64,000 nt of DNA from Desmodesmus armatus (lineage: Eukaryota; Chlorophyta; Chlorophyceae; Sphaeropleales; Scenedesmaceae): the NCBI GenBank assembly GCA_007449985.2, contig VIIQ02000688.1, positions 1 to 64,000 on the forward strand, read 5' to 3'. The notes under the pieces are model-generated. The model was not told the origin of the DNA and searched no databases. It saw only the letters and a program-made list of their open reading frames with translations. The position numbers and the translations under genes were made by a program. This document shows, in pieces, positions 1-15,618 of the stretch (position 1 is its first letter; every line of letters begins with the position of its first letter).

Positions 1-241
1 TTGCACTAGTGATGCCTACGGAGTTTGGCGATTTTGTCCAAACTTAGTCTGACCGAAGTTTCGATGATATCCCAAAACTCCTGAAGAGTTTCGGCACACA
101 CGTCCTATCTTCCGAACCTGAAAGTTGGGTTTGCCACTGGCAGTGGCCCACTGCTGGTCCCAAGAACAGCTGTATCGCACGTAATGCATTCTCTTTTTCT
201 TTCCTCTTGTAGACAATAGGCTTGTCCCTGTTTCAATACGT
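1..241. other. upstream flank of the KDZ transposase gene
   Basis: No protein-coding exon or structured element could be supported here. The stretch precedes the first ATG of the KDZ-like gene and may hold its 5' UTR, an upstream exon or a transposon end. No terminal inverted repeat was recognised by eye. Confidence 0.3.
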
Positions 242-3200
242 ATGGACGATGATCATGTTCAGCATATGCAGCAAGTGGATCAGCTGTTTGCAGCAGCATG
301 CTGTCCAGCACCTAAACGCAGGCAGACCTCCAGACAGACACAGCCCTCTAGACAGGCAGCACAAAGCAGCAGCAGCAGCAGGCCCAGGGCTGCAGGGGAC
401 TGGGAGGACAGCAGCATCAGGGTAGGGCAGCTGCTGCACAGACGTTCCAGCCTCACCATGATGCAGGCCAGCCCGGGGTGCAGCCCATGGATGCACACAG
501 TGAATACGCACAGGCAACAGAGGGGCAGCAGCACAACCACCAGCAGCAGCAGTTCGATATGCACGACGGCAGCACTTTTGGAAGAGTGCATACAGCAGTC
601 CATCCCAGCGGGTGAGCAGCTGGCCGCTGCTACAGCAGCAAGGAAGCGCGAGCAGCGAGCCAAGAAGAAGCAAGATAGTCTTGCAAGGTGGCGCCAGGAG
701 TCCCCCTACATTGCGCAGAGAGCCCTGCACCAGCTGGCCTCGCCAGCACAGCAGACCTGCAGCAGCTGCCAGGGCAGCTGTGCTGAGATCAGGTGCGCGC
801 ACATCGCTCTTTCAGCAAGCTGGCGCCAACAGCAGTACACCTGTAGCTGTGCTGCGCAGATTGGGGCATGCTGTGCCCCCAGTGGTCGCTCTTGCACCTG
901 ACATTGTGACGGCTGGCTTTGCAGGTGCTGGTCATGCAACCCTGGCGGGGCACAACGGCCTTCTGTGAGGCTTGTGATGCAACTCAGCACAGAGGCGTGC
1001 ACATGCACAAGCGCGAGAGGCACACTGGCGGCTGCTGGCAGCAGTTGCCATATGCAGCAGCATCAGGTACACTGCTGAGAGGCTGATGACTGGCTTGCTT
1101 CTGCTTGCGTGTTTGCTGCTTGCTTGCTTGCTTGTTTGGTTGCTTGGCTTGGTGCCGATATTGATAGCTTTCCCCACCTGGCCTGACAGGCTCGGGTACG
1201 TTGAGTAGCAGGCCCTGTGGGCGCCTTCATGAGCCCTTGGGCTGGCGAGCTGGCGAGCGCTGAGGTGGGACCTTGTCCTCATCACCTGTACTGTACTGTA
1301 CTGTGTACTGTACTGCTTGATTGCCTTCTTCCTTGCGTGCCTGCTGGTTGCCCTGCTCACCGCTTCTCCACCTGCTGCGCTGCCCTGCCACTGCCGATGT
1401 CCTTGCTGTTATAGCGTACTTCACTGTTGCACCGCAGTGTGCCGGTAGCGGCGGCGAGTGCCCTGGGCAGTTTGGTGTGCATGCACAGGAGGCAAAGCCG
1501 ATGTCATACATCTGCAGGCGTAAGTCTGTCAGCCTAGCTGTACCCTCCGATTTCTTATTTGCTGCTTGTGTATGCCCATCGCAGTAGACTGTTCAGCCAG
1601 ACAACTAGGGCACAACCGTGGATTCCAGTGACCCAACATCTGATGTGCGGCCCTAGTTCGCTCCTGGGTCCTGCCTGTTGTTTTGTAGTGTTGTTCTTTG
1701 GATCTTTGCCAGTCCTGCTACCCACCCTACCTCCCAGACTGTTCACTTACCTGTCTTGCATGGGGCGTGCTCAGTGAGTCATAGTGCTGTTGTCGCTGTC
1801 AGCATGATTAGTTGGTGTACTCTGCTCATCCCCTGCAACACAGTGCGCCTGGCACGTACATGAACGGACATGCTGATGATGCTGGTGTTTGTGTTTGTAT
1901 CTACAGGCGGTGTGATCCAGGTACTGCGTGTCAGCTTCCGGTGCCAGCTGTGTGACACAGTGACGTGGCAGCAGCCTCTGGACTTCCTGCAGATTGGTGC
2001 TTGGCCAGCTTCCCTCAGCAACATGATGAAAACCATAGTGGAGGTTGACCTGTTGCAGCAGTGGGACTCACACAGGCTCAGCAACCCTGCAGCAACGCTG
2101 AGTGGGTTCCTCAAAGGCGTAGAGCACGCGGCAGCAGCAACCTGCAGCATGCCGGTAAGGAAATGCGATCGGTTAGTGGTCGGTTGGCTGGTAGGATTGG
2201 ATGATGTCTAGGTACATGCCAGAGACCAAGTGGCTATTGTTCTAAGAACCTTGGCATGTGTGCTTGTATCATGGTGTGCATGCGTGCTGCCTGCACCTGA
2301 GGAAATCTCGGTGAGTCGGTGGTGTCAGTGCCTTGACTGCTTGCCCCTCACAAGCCACACACACACACCACCCCCCTGTGCCTGCCTTCTCTGTTTCCAA
2401 CAATCCCCAACCCAGGTGCTGCCCATCAATCGCGCAGCATTCACTGTGGCACACGCTGAATGGAAGAAGCTGCAGCTGGAAACCCGCATGCACGTGGGGC
2501 AGCTGAAGGATCTGGAGTGCCCTGCCTGCGTGCCTGGCGAGCGAGCTGTACATGGGGACGGCAACCAGAAGCTGTACACCTGGGACCGTGACAAGGAGGC
2601 CTCTCGTGAGCCGTACTACAAGGACGTCCTGTTTGTCCCTGCAGAGCTGGTGGACCAGGACATGAAGGCGGTTGGCAAGATCCTGAAGAACGAGGTAGGC
2701 GCCTGCTGAGCATGGGCTGCATGTCCCTGCATATCAAGTGTGCACTCTAACATGCACGCATGATACCTAACAGTCTCAAACGCTGCTTCTTATTGTATCC
2801 TGCACAATGCTGTGAAGTACCTGCTTCACTGTCCGATGCCACTTGCATGTATGTGGGTCTGGTTGCATCTGCGGTACCAACTGCATCATCAGCACTGTGC
2901 AAAAGGAGAGGTCACCAGCTTGCTGTTCTGCTGCCTGTCTGCTGTTTGGCGGCGTACTGTGCAGCGTGCTGACACACACTGTGGCGGCCATTGGGCTGCA
3001 GCCAGCAACTCGTCACGGCGCAGGGAGAAGCAGGAGATCACAGGCCGCTACTTCCTCACGGATGCACGCCATGGTGGTCCAGTTGCAGCCCTCAACCAGA
3101 TCCGCACTGGCGAGCGCTACTCGTACGCGCTGACTCTGGCTCTGGCAGCAGCTGCGCAGCAGGTCGGGCTGCGCCAACTGCACATTGACATCATGTGCAA

Positions 3201-6200
3201 GTGGGCAGTGTGGTTGCACCGTCTCAACAGCAACATCCAGCACCTGCGCTCCACGGGTCAGCTTGGTGCAGACGCAGCAGTGCTCAACCTGTCAGATCGG
3301 CTGGCGCAGCTCAGCAGCAGCGGCCAAGACATTTGCAGCACCCGCCTGGTCCACTCTGCTGCCCACGGCAGCCTGCACGCGCAGTCATGCCAGGTGCGCA
3401 CCCAAGTTGGGTTGTTACTTGCACACCCGGAGTCACACTGCAACACTCACTGCCAGCTGCAGGTACACCTGAGTCCCAAACGCAGGCATGTTGCATGTAC
3501 AGTCACTGATAGTTGTTGTCATGTCTGTGCATCAACTTATAATCGCATGTGAATTTGATTGCTGCAGGTGCTGTATCAGCCTGGTGCGGTCGATGGTTGC
3601 GGCAAGACGGCTGGCGAGGCAGGGGAGCAGCTGTTTTCAGGCCTTTCACCCCTGGGACGCACCACATGCCAGCAAAGTGTTGCAGGTATGCTGCTTGCTG
3701 CACTGACACAGAGCACGTGGCAAGGAGCTGCCACCCTTAACCCAGCTGGGGCGGCTGCGCAGCTTCTCACTCTTCACTTGTGTGCCTTGTGCAGGCTCCA
3801 CGGACGTCATCACTGAGCACTGCGTCGAGGTCGGGCGCAGCAAGCGTGCTGGGCAGGCTGATTTCCTGGTCGGCAAGATCGTCAAGTACAAGAAGATGCT
3901 GCCGCCAGCCATCGCCACCCTCCAGCAGCAGTTGAGCGGTCTCACACAGCACCCTCCAGAACAGCGATCGGGCTTTGTGCTGCGAATGCGGGACGCTTTG
4001 AAGGCTCATGCAACAGGTGACCGCAACTGCGTCACGGCCAGCTCAGTCTTTTGTAGGCATACTGTCTGTATGCCTACTGTCTGTGTGCCTACTGTTGCCT
4101 GAACGTGTACACCCCGGTGGAGTTAACTGATAAATGCGCTTGTCTCATGTGCAGCCGAGATGAAGGGCACTGCCCCACACCAGGAGGTGCTGGAGCTCTT
4201 CTCCCTAGCACGCAGCCGCCTGGATGCGCCCCTGCTGGACAGGTTCCTGAACAGCAGCTCACAGCCACATGCACAAGCAGCAGCAGGAGAAGCGCCAGTG
4301 GAGGTAGCCCGCATGGTGGCCAGCATCGCCAGGCCCAGCACCGGCAAGATTCACCAGCTGGCCAAGTCTGTGCTGCAGGAGCGCAACGACAACAGGTACA
4401 GGGAGCCTGTACACTTCCTGGAGGCTCCACCTGGCAGGCACACTGTGTCCATCTGTGTCAAGGTTCTGTCCCCTGCATCCTGCCCCGCCCTGTTTCACCT
4501 ACTTGCATAGTGGCTGCTTTGCAACTGCACGGAAACTATGTTGTGTATGTGTACACGAGACATGACATGTTCTGTGACCTTCAGGTACAAGCAGCTGCTG
4601 GCTCAAGTGGCACAGGGCTTGCCAGCCCTGGCCAACGTGTTTAGCCCTACTGAGGCGCAGGTCATCCAAGCCCTGTTCAGCACCGCTGCTGAGGCGTCCA
4701 TTCTCACCATGCAGAACAAGATTGAGGCAACGTGCTACAACTTGGGCAAGCAGGCTGGCAAGAGAGATGCTGCAGCAGGTATGGCACACTCCCACATGAA
4801 CTGCCTGTGAGGTGTCATTCAATCACTCAGCGCTCAGGTGCATCATAGTGTTAAGCCCTGGCATGCACAACTCGTTTGCTGGCAGCGGCATGTTGGCTAT
4901 GAAACCGTCAAGTGTAAACCCACGTTGTGGCAAGGCACGGCATGCGCAAGGCATGTGCACATTTGCGACATCTGCACTGCCTGTCAGCATGCCTGATGCC
5001 TTTGCCTGATGCCTAATTGTGTTCCGGTGTTCATGTACGTGTTGTGCAGCACGACCCAAGGAGCAGAAGCGCCACAGCAAGAAGTGTGCTGACATCACGA
5101 CGCAGCTCGGCAGCCTTGTTGAGCAGTACAACATACTGCTCCCTTATGGCAGCACGCCTCGCCAGGTGGCACAGCTGGAGGACGTCAAGCAGCGCACCTA
5201 TGCATGGGCAAATGAGTACAGGCGCCTGGATGGCGTGGAGCCTGCAGGTGTGTGGTGCGTGGGTGGTGGGTGAATTGGCTGTGCAGCATGTGTACCCCTG
5301 GGGGGCTGTGTATTCCTGATGTCGAGGGCCCTGAGGTTTCTGTTGGTGCTGCTTTTTGCCTGTACTGCTGCTGCCATAGGCTGTGCTGTTTTTGATTGCT
5401 GCTTGCTTTTTGTTGCATTGTCTGCTGCTGCAGTGGAGGAGGTGGTGTCAGTGTACGGCATGGAGGTGACGCTCAAGGTGTGTGATGCCTACAACGAGGT
5501 GCAGCGCATCAAGGAGGAGCTGCTGCTGCTGCCGCGCGAAATGCAGGCTCACTTGCAGTACTGGGAGACAGTCATTGACAAGCAGGACAGACTCATTGCC
5601 ATCCTGCTGTCACCAACAGCGGCGGCAACAGACCTGCCGCAGCAGTTGCAGGCTGGCGGCATGCAGGTACAGATCTGTTGCTGTTATGCTTGTACGATGG
5701 CATGAAGCAGCAGTCATGCACAGTACGTGTGGTCAGTGCTGGGTCCCATCAGTATATGTTCATGCATTGGCTCTTCGTGGTGTGTTGAGGCACTGCCTGA
5801 ACTATGCAACAGTATCAACAGCAAAACCCACTGCCTGTCGTTCTGCCTGCGCTGCTGCCTTGCAAGCAGGACTGTGTGACAGGGCGGTACCTGCCACAAT
5901 GTCACGAGCTGGCTGGTGATGTGCGCGCACGTGAGGGTGCGGCGTGTGTGCTGCAGCGCGCAAAGCAGGAGGCAGTGCGTCACCTTAGTCGGGCGCACAG
6001 CGCCTTTCAGCCATACATCACTGCAGATGCAGCTGCAGCACACGCCAGCCGTCTGGCTGACCTGGGGGCCTCAGGTGTTGACGGGCCTGCAGATGTACAG
6101 CCTGAAGAACAGGAGTCTGACGATGAGCTGGCGTACAGTGATGAAGAGGGCTGCGATGCAGTCGACTTGGCAGACAGCGACAGCGGCAATGGCAGTGAAA

Positions 6201-6220
6201 GCAGTGAGGATGACTGCTGA
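242..6220 (+). CDS. KDZ (Kyakuja/Dileera/Zisupton) family transposase, intron-rich, probably one frame break
   Basis: Product resembles the KDZ DDE transposases of eukaryotic DNA transposons. Seen: an N-terminal basic stretch, then RW..ESP and a CxC-type zinc-binding region (CSSC, EIRC, CWSC, FCEACD..QH). Next comes a helical block beginning LDFLQIGAWPAS, then CPAC followed by HGDGNQKLY (first Asp), GERYSY, HIDIMCK (second Asp), GEAGEQLFSGL (Glu), and an acidic Ser/Asp/Glu tail. Phase-consistent exons: 242-792, 925-1066, about 1436-1510, about 1906-2153, 2416-2694, about 3001-3393, 3568-3685, 3795-4016, 4155-4395, 4585-4778, 5050-5247, 5434-5666, 5870-6220; roughly 1,080 residues. Exons near 1436, 1906 and 3001 have uncertain acceptors. 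Oddity: in exon 2 the CWSC motif (926-955) and the FCEACD motif (from 961) lie in different frames, so this copy has a 1-nt indel there or a sequence error. A TGTAA at 6478-6482 is a possible algal poly(A) signal. Family call is firm; activity is doubtful. Confidence 0.8.
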
Positions 6221-6933
6221 TACTGTTGCTTGAGTATGTGGGATGGTTGTTTGTGATGCATGTTGGGTGTGATTGGCATGCCGCAGAGCCAATGTGGCCG
6301 CGTGTTTATGTGTGTGCCTGTCATGAGGGTGCAGGTGATGGGCTTTCGGACATTGGGACTCTTAAGCCTTGGGGTGTTGGTATCATTGTTGCAGTTGGTG
6401 ATCATTTTGCACCCCAAGCCCTGACACAGCAGATTGGTACAGAACCACAACACTTATTGTAGCGGGGGACAGAAAGTTGTAATCTTCACTGCGGACGCAA
6501 TGCATCCCGATGAAGGTGGTGAAGGGAGAGTGGTGGCAATATACTGACAAAGCAGGTGGCACATGTCAGCATTGGGTGGGACATTGTCTGTTCATTGGCA
6601 GCAAATGTCAGTGCATTTCAACATCAACATGCCTCAAGCAAGCTTCAACAAGTTGCATATCAAGGAAGTCATACAGAGCCTTGTCCTGGTGTCCTGCTGT
6701 CAATGACAATCAGGGCATCTTGTGTGTGCAAGGAGGCAGTCAACAACTGGAAAGAGATTGCACTCTGCGTCCTTCTGAACCACGCACATAGAGCATGGGT
6801 GTGTGTTTGTGTACACGGGGAATGCATCCAGCCAATGCAACAACCATCCAAGGATGCAAAGTTGGGTATAAGCGCGTGTGAAAGCTGTGCAGTGTGCCAG
6901 TAGATCAAGCGTGTAGATACCTGTTGGCAGTGC
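6221..6933. other. intergenic, 3' of the KDZ gene
   Basis: No gene is supported. The stretch holds the likely 3' UTR of the KDZ gene and leads into the tandem array. Short open frames here lack splice logic or family resemblance. Confidence 0.3.
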
Positions 6934-10095
<3,162 letters not shown>

Positions 10096-11081
10096 AACCC
10101 CACCACCCTACTCCTTGAACCCCACCCCCCTACTCCTTCAACCCCACCACCCTAGTCCTCAACCTTGTGACTGGGAAGACATGAATGCTGTATATACTAT
10201 GCACCTGCTGAAATCTATCCTATATGTACAATGTACCTGCTGAACTTGTGTATGCTTGGTTATAGGACAATCACCATTGACCGAGGCTTGTGGCTTACCA
10301 AGCGTGCTTGCTGAAGCGTTTGCTGTGGTTTAGGCCTGGTGCCCTGTATGCATGTATATGGATTAGTTGATAATACAAGGCACAGTCATCAGTTTAGCAA
10401 CTCTAGGATACAGTATGGCCGCACTGCTGTGGCACAACCAGCCAGATTCAAGTTGATATGCCTCACCACCTACCAGGGCTGAACTAATTCATGAACAGAC
10501 ATGCACACACTGTGGCTGGCAGATGAGCCCTTGCATGTGCTGTGCACACCGTTGACCTGACAATAAACTGCGCAAGCCATTTCTTCAGTCAAAAGTCAAC
10601 TGTCACATGCTGACCCCTTGTTGGTCCAGGAGCCTGTTGGATGCCTTGACCTGTTACAATGACAACCCCTTACGTCATCCTTGCTTGCTACAGCAATATA
10701 CGCGTCGCAGGCACGCACCCTGGCAAAAGCACCCGCCAGAAGCTCAACAGGAGCATGACACAACTGCCATGCCATTTTGGACCAGCAGACAGATGGCCAT
10801 TTTACATGTGGCATACTCACCCACAGCTGCTCAAGCTACTACCCTCAACAGCAAAACACAACTTCAACAGAGCCGCTGCACAGCAGCCAACATCGGTCAT
10901 GTCAACCAAGCAAAAATACGGACATGCCGCTAACCACACCCCATGGCCACAACATCATGTGCTGGATCAACCGAATGCTACAATATGGTACTGTTGAGCA
11001 GATGTGTACTTGATGCAGGCGCACACGCACACACTTGGTGCAACCTCACAGCTGCAACCTCCTGCAAAAGCAACCACATAA
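10096..11081. other. intergenic with a short C-rich decayed repeat at its start
   Basis: From about 10083 to 10165 a C-rich phrase (CCCCACCACCCTACTCCTT and variants) recurs three or four times. The rest is AT-richer than the genes and shows no exon that can be defended. It is probably the 3' flank of the minus-strand gene ending at 11082. Confidence 0.4.
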
Positions 11082-13880
11082 TCAGTTCGAGTGACCCAGC
11101 ACCTGCTGCAGGACGTCTGCTGACAGGTTTGTGCTGGGCACCACCAAGCACTGAGGCACCTGAATCAACTGCACGCTGCTGCTGGACGTGAGCTTGTAGA
11201 TGGATGCTAAGCCTGTGGCAATGCTGACGATAGGCTGGCCACTTGCATCACGCCTCACAACTGGCAGGGCACCTGGGCCGGCGCTGATTACAGCGTCACA
11301 CAGGGCTGAGTCCGAACCGGCCACATCTGCAGGCAGAATAGTGAAACCTTCCTGCCCCAGCAGCTGAAACACAAAGTCAGGATTAGCCGGGATGTAGTTC
11401 TGCAGAAGCTCCGCTACAGCAGGTGGCTGCATCGGCACACCCGGCACCCCACGAGCAGCCGCTGCTGCTGCGTCACCCGCCTGTGCTTGCCCACCCCCAC
11501 CACCTGCTGCTGCTGCTGCTGCGGCCTCAGTACCTGCAGCAGCAGCTGCTGCTGGTGCCCCGCCTGCGCCTGCACCCGCTGCTGCTGCGTCACCTGCCTG
11601 TGCTCCCCCACCCCCAGCTGCTGCTGCTGCGGCGTCAGTACCTGCAGCAGCAGCTGCTGCTGGTGCCCCGCCTGCACCTGCACCCGCTGTTGCTGCGCCA
11701 CCCGCCTGTGCTGCCCCAACCCCAGCTGCTGCTGCTGCTGCCCCGCCTGCGCCCACACCCGCACCCGCTGCTGCTGCTGCTGCCCCGCTCACACGATCAT
11801 ACTCAGCTTTCAGGGCCTGCACACACGACAGCAGTGCAACAGCACAGTGCAGGGCATGCACTTGGTCAAAGCAGTGCAAGGAGTGTTGCTGTTGGCGCGC
11901 AGTACCTCTACGCACTATCTGTCAAGCCCCACTGAATTCATTGCTGCCATCAAGCTACTCAACACACAGATGCTGTGTGTATGTTGAACACAGCGCTGCT
12001 GCTGTGGATGCCATAAACATGCGGCTGCTGTGAGCCACAGGTAGTACAGAAGAACAGTCACAACAGCTTTGTCAGCAGTGAGCATGCAGCCACGTGACCT
12101 ACCCAGTTGGTGTGCAGTATGATGGTCTGCTTGGCAGAGCGCAGGGCCTGGATGTCCTTGGGCACGGGCGGGGCGACACCAGGCTCCAAGCAGGGCTGCT
12201 CCGCCGCGCTGCGCAGCACGCCTCCAGTCGACCTTGTATAGTTCACCACGCGGAGGCCTGGGATGCCAGTGTCAAATGGCGAGATATACATTCCCTCGTG
12301 GTGGACTGTGTTCTGGTCGCTGACAGGTGCTGAGGACTTGACGTAGCCTGAAGCCTCGAGCCGTACCTCCAGGCCAGTGTCCTCGGCGGCTGCCCTTAGC
12401 TGCATGACAGGCAACATACCATGCGCATAGATTCAGTACATTGACAGGCAAACACACCACGCACATATATTCAGCACATCGACAGGGAAACACACCATGC
12501 GCATATATCCAGCACATGCGCATATATTCAGCACATGCAGCTCGCTGAGACGCATCATAGTACACCTGATGCTGCTTCCTGAGCAGCCGTTCAGATCAGT
12601 GGAAGCTTTGGCACTCCTGGACACGATCAGCTCAGCCGCACAACCGCCCGCCGTCGGCAAGGCAACCGTGAGGTGGTGCTCACCTCCTTCAACAGCGATG
12701 GCCTCTGCAGCGCCTTGGTCACGTTGGCCAGCGACTGAGTGCTCCGCTGTGCCTCAGGCAGGGGACCGTTGCCCGTGTACTGGGCGATGGGCGCCGACAG
12801 CTCCTGCAGCTCTATCTCACTCTTGGTCGGCTGCTTTGCCCCGCACCCATTCTCTCCCTTGCACAGCTTGCTTGCACATGGCAGAAACTGGCTGCAATCT
12901 GGGTTTATGCAGGGCTTTTTCTGCAGGTTTGCAAGCTGTGACTCAGACAGGGGCCTCTGCCTCTTGCGGCTTACTGGCGCCTCTGCTGCTGCTGCTGGCG
13001 GTGCTGCTGCTGACAGGGGCTCTGGGGCTGCTGGCGTGGCTGCTGCTGGCATGGTCCCTGCTGCTGGCGCGGCCGCTGCTGCTGCTGCTGGCATGGTCCC
13101 TGCTGCTGGCGCGGCCGCTGCTGCTGGCGCCGCCGCTGCTGCTGGCGCGGCCGCTGCTGCAGCTGCGGCCGGTGGGGGCTGCTGCTGCTGTGGTGGCCCG
13201 CCTGCTGCCTGGGCACCTGCATCATCATAACAGCATTCGAAGCAGGCAGTCAGGGGATGCTCAGCCAGTACTGAACACCCATGGCGGTGCGTGTCTATCC
13301 CCGTCAACCCACAGTGCAACCCACCAGTAGTGATGTTCTGGCTTTCCGCAAACTCCAGGTGCGCCACCAAGTGAGGGAGGTCTGGCATCAGCACGTCCTT
13401 GGCGATGAACTCCACTGTCTCCTCCAGCTCCTGCACCTCGTCCCTCTCGTTCTTGAACATGCCCCTCCAGTGGCTGTTGGCTGGCTGGTTGATCAGGAAC
13501 CGTGCAACAGCCTGAACAGACACACAGCAGCAAGAGTGGTGGTTGGTGGTTGAAAGGCTGGGCTGCAGCTTTGCCTGTGCTCCTGCTGCTCTTCATGCAC
13601 CTACCCTGAGGATCATAAGGTGCTTGTCATCGGTGCTGTGTGCAGCGCTCAGGGCATCCTGCAGGCTGTGCTTCTGCGCCGCTGCACAGTTGAGCACGTC
13701 TTCTACTGCAGCTGTAAGCAATGGGGCGGCATCATCCTGCTCTCCGTGTATCAGAATAAAAACCTTTTGCCAAGGATACTCTTTAGTGGGGACTCTTGCG
13801 GTGGGGTTGCCTCGTGCATGCCTTGACAACCCCCTGAAGCTGCTCTTCCACTGTGCTTCTGTCAGCCGAAGGAGAGCCAT
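11082..13880 (-). CDS. uncharacterised Ala-rich protein with a Cys-rich cluster, four exons
   Basis: Not recognised. Exons on the minus strand: 13880-13605, 13511-12684, 12399-12103 and 11816-11082. All junctions are phase 0 with GT donors and AG acceptors (mostly TGCAG), giving 711 residues. The ATG at 13880 is the first in the frame. Residues 1-150 look globular and contain several Trp. They are followed by a low-complexity Ala/Pro stretch, a basic SRKRQRP patch that could be a nuclear signal, and a Cys cluster (CINPDCSQFLPC, CKGENGCG) that could bind zinc. Exon 3 is again globular. The last exon begins with long Ala/Gly repeats encoded by GCT/GCA runs and ends in a compact domain. The clean phasing argues for a real gene. 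Function, compartment and homologues are unknown; a transposon-derived protein is possible given the KDZ gene nearby. Confidence 0.6.
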
Positions 13881-14820
13881 GATGGCTGGTGGTGCAGCAT
13901 GGGAACACACCGTAAGCTGCACTCTGTACCATTAGAAAGCCGCGCAAGGATTGGACTGCAACTGTATTTTTTTGAATTGAACCTGATCTGATCACCGAAC
14001 GACAACACGGTTCAGTTCCCTCTGCTATGAGCATAAACTCCAGCTACTGTTGGCATTGGGAGCTTTGTCGTTTTGCTTTTGGCTAAGGAAACTGCAGGCT
14101 TTGCCCGGCCTTAACCACCACTCCTAATAAACACCTCTCAAGCCAAGTAAAGGTAGGAGCTTTCATTCCAAACTTGCAGGAAGATTGGATGAAACCACCC
14201 TATCTGCCCACGCTGGACTTTCGCTATTTCCTTCCTATTTAGTATAAGGTCAGGGCTGGTCAAAGCCTATTGGCCCTCTCCATGCACCACAGAAGCCGTG
14301 ACCATATGATACAAGTCACATCAAGAGAGTCTCAACGGGCAGTCATAGCATCACAGTGTGGCATTGAGCATGCTAGCACTCCCCTGCACCCCTAGGGTTA
14401 GCAGCAGGGCATGTGCTGCATGCTGACCACTGACAGGCTGAGTCCACCAGAAGTTGCAGATTTAGATTGTTACAACACCTCAAAACACGCCCATACTAGG
14501 CATCACAGCCAAATCACATCAGAGATGCAGGGTGCCTCGTTTTGAATGCAAGCCCCACTGCCACGCCCGCACCCCTACCCCAGCCCTGCCTTCATCAGCG
14601 TTGGCATGGTCTGCTCATGAACTTGCAGCTCCCGCAAACCTGTCAGCTGTGCCAAGGAGCTGCACTGATGCAAAGAGGGCACTCAACGGTCAGGGTGTAT
14701 GCTGGTCAGGGTTGGCAGACTCGCCGGTGATGGCAACCAAACATTACTGCAGAGGTGCAGCATTTGCAGGCTGCTGCAACAGTCCGCCATGCCATGAGTG
14801 TCAGAACTGAAGTTGCGTTA

Positions 14821-15096
14821 CTAACGGGACAGGACCCAAATTGAAACGGACTCGCCGGCGGCCGGCAGCTCAGGCAAATGCCAGTCACCTGCCTGCAGCT
14901 GCGACTGCTGCAGGGTTGGCAGCTGCAGTGGGGGTAGGGCAACCTTTGCGACAGTCGCCCTGCCTACACCATCTGCCCCACTGGAGGTAAGGCAGGGGAG
15001 CGCCTGCAGCCGCATGAGGCCTTGTGGGGTAGCATCAGACACGTGAAGCTGTTGTAGTGCTGTCAGCTGAGTGATGCTGGCTGCACTGTCAATCAC
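14821..15096 (-). pseudogene. possible leucine-rich-repeat fragment
   Basis: The minus-strand frame contains ITQLTALQQLHVSD followed about 12 residues later by LMRLQALPCLTS. This is the L..L..L spacing of leucine-rich repeats. It is about 90 codons long, with no start, no further repeats and no flanking exons that I could join. It could be a gene relic or chance. Confidence 0.2.
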
Positions 15097-15099
15097 GGC

Positions 15100-15618
15100 A
15101 TGTGGGACTGTTCTCTCGGCTGGGGAACGCTTGACAGCAAGCTGGCAGAGTTACTAAGACTGCAGACTGACATGCTGCGGCAGGCAGTGCATGGCACTGT
15201 GCCATGTGTGGTATCCATCAGTCAGACGCTCCAGCAACATGCAGCCCACGGCTCAGCGTTCTCACCCCCATTGGATGACATACTTGCCATGCTGGGTGGC
15301 ATCAGCAGAACGGGCTCCAGCCAGAAGATGCAGGTCATGAGCTTGATGGGCAGCAGTAGCAGCACAAGCCACAGCCATGAGGGCAGTCAACATGACTTGC
15401 AGGCAGTGCAGGCAATGCTGTCCAGCAATGTCAATTCATCGACATCAGCACCAGCAGCCCTTGTATCAGCAGGCCTAAGTTGTGAAACTTTTGGCTATGA
15501 CCGTGGTTTCACATTGGATGGCTGTGCTTGTGACAGTGCTGCCGCACACAGGCGGCATGCGCATGCGTGCACAAACCACACCGCCAGCTGCCAGACATGG
15601 TGGTTTGCGCAGCAGTGA
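15100..15618 (+). CDS. unassigned open frame, 172 codons
   Basis: An open frame with a Ser-rich centre and no recognised motif, no splice support and no family resemblance. The upstream in-frame codon at 15100 is ATG. It is listed because the interval has little else; it may not be a gene. Confidence 0.15.
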   Translation: MWDCSLGWGTLDSKLAELLRLQTDMLRQAVHGTVPCVVSISQTLQQHAAHGSAFSPPLDDILAMLGGISRTGSSQKMQVMSLMGSSSSTSHSHEGSQHDLQAVQAMLSSNVNSSTSAPAALVSAGLSCETFGYDRGFTLDGCACDSAAAHRRHAHACTNHTASCQTWWFAQQ

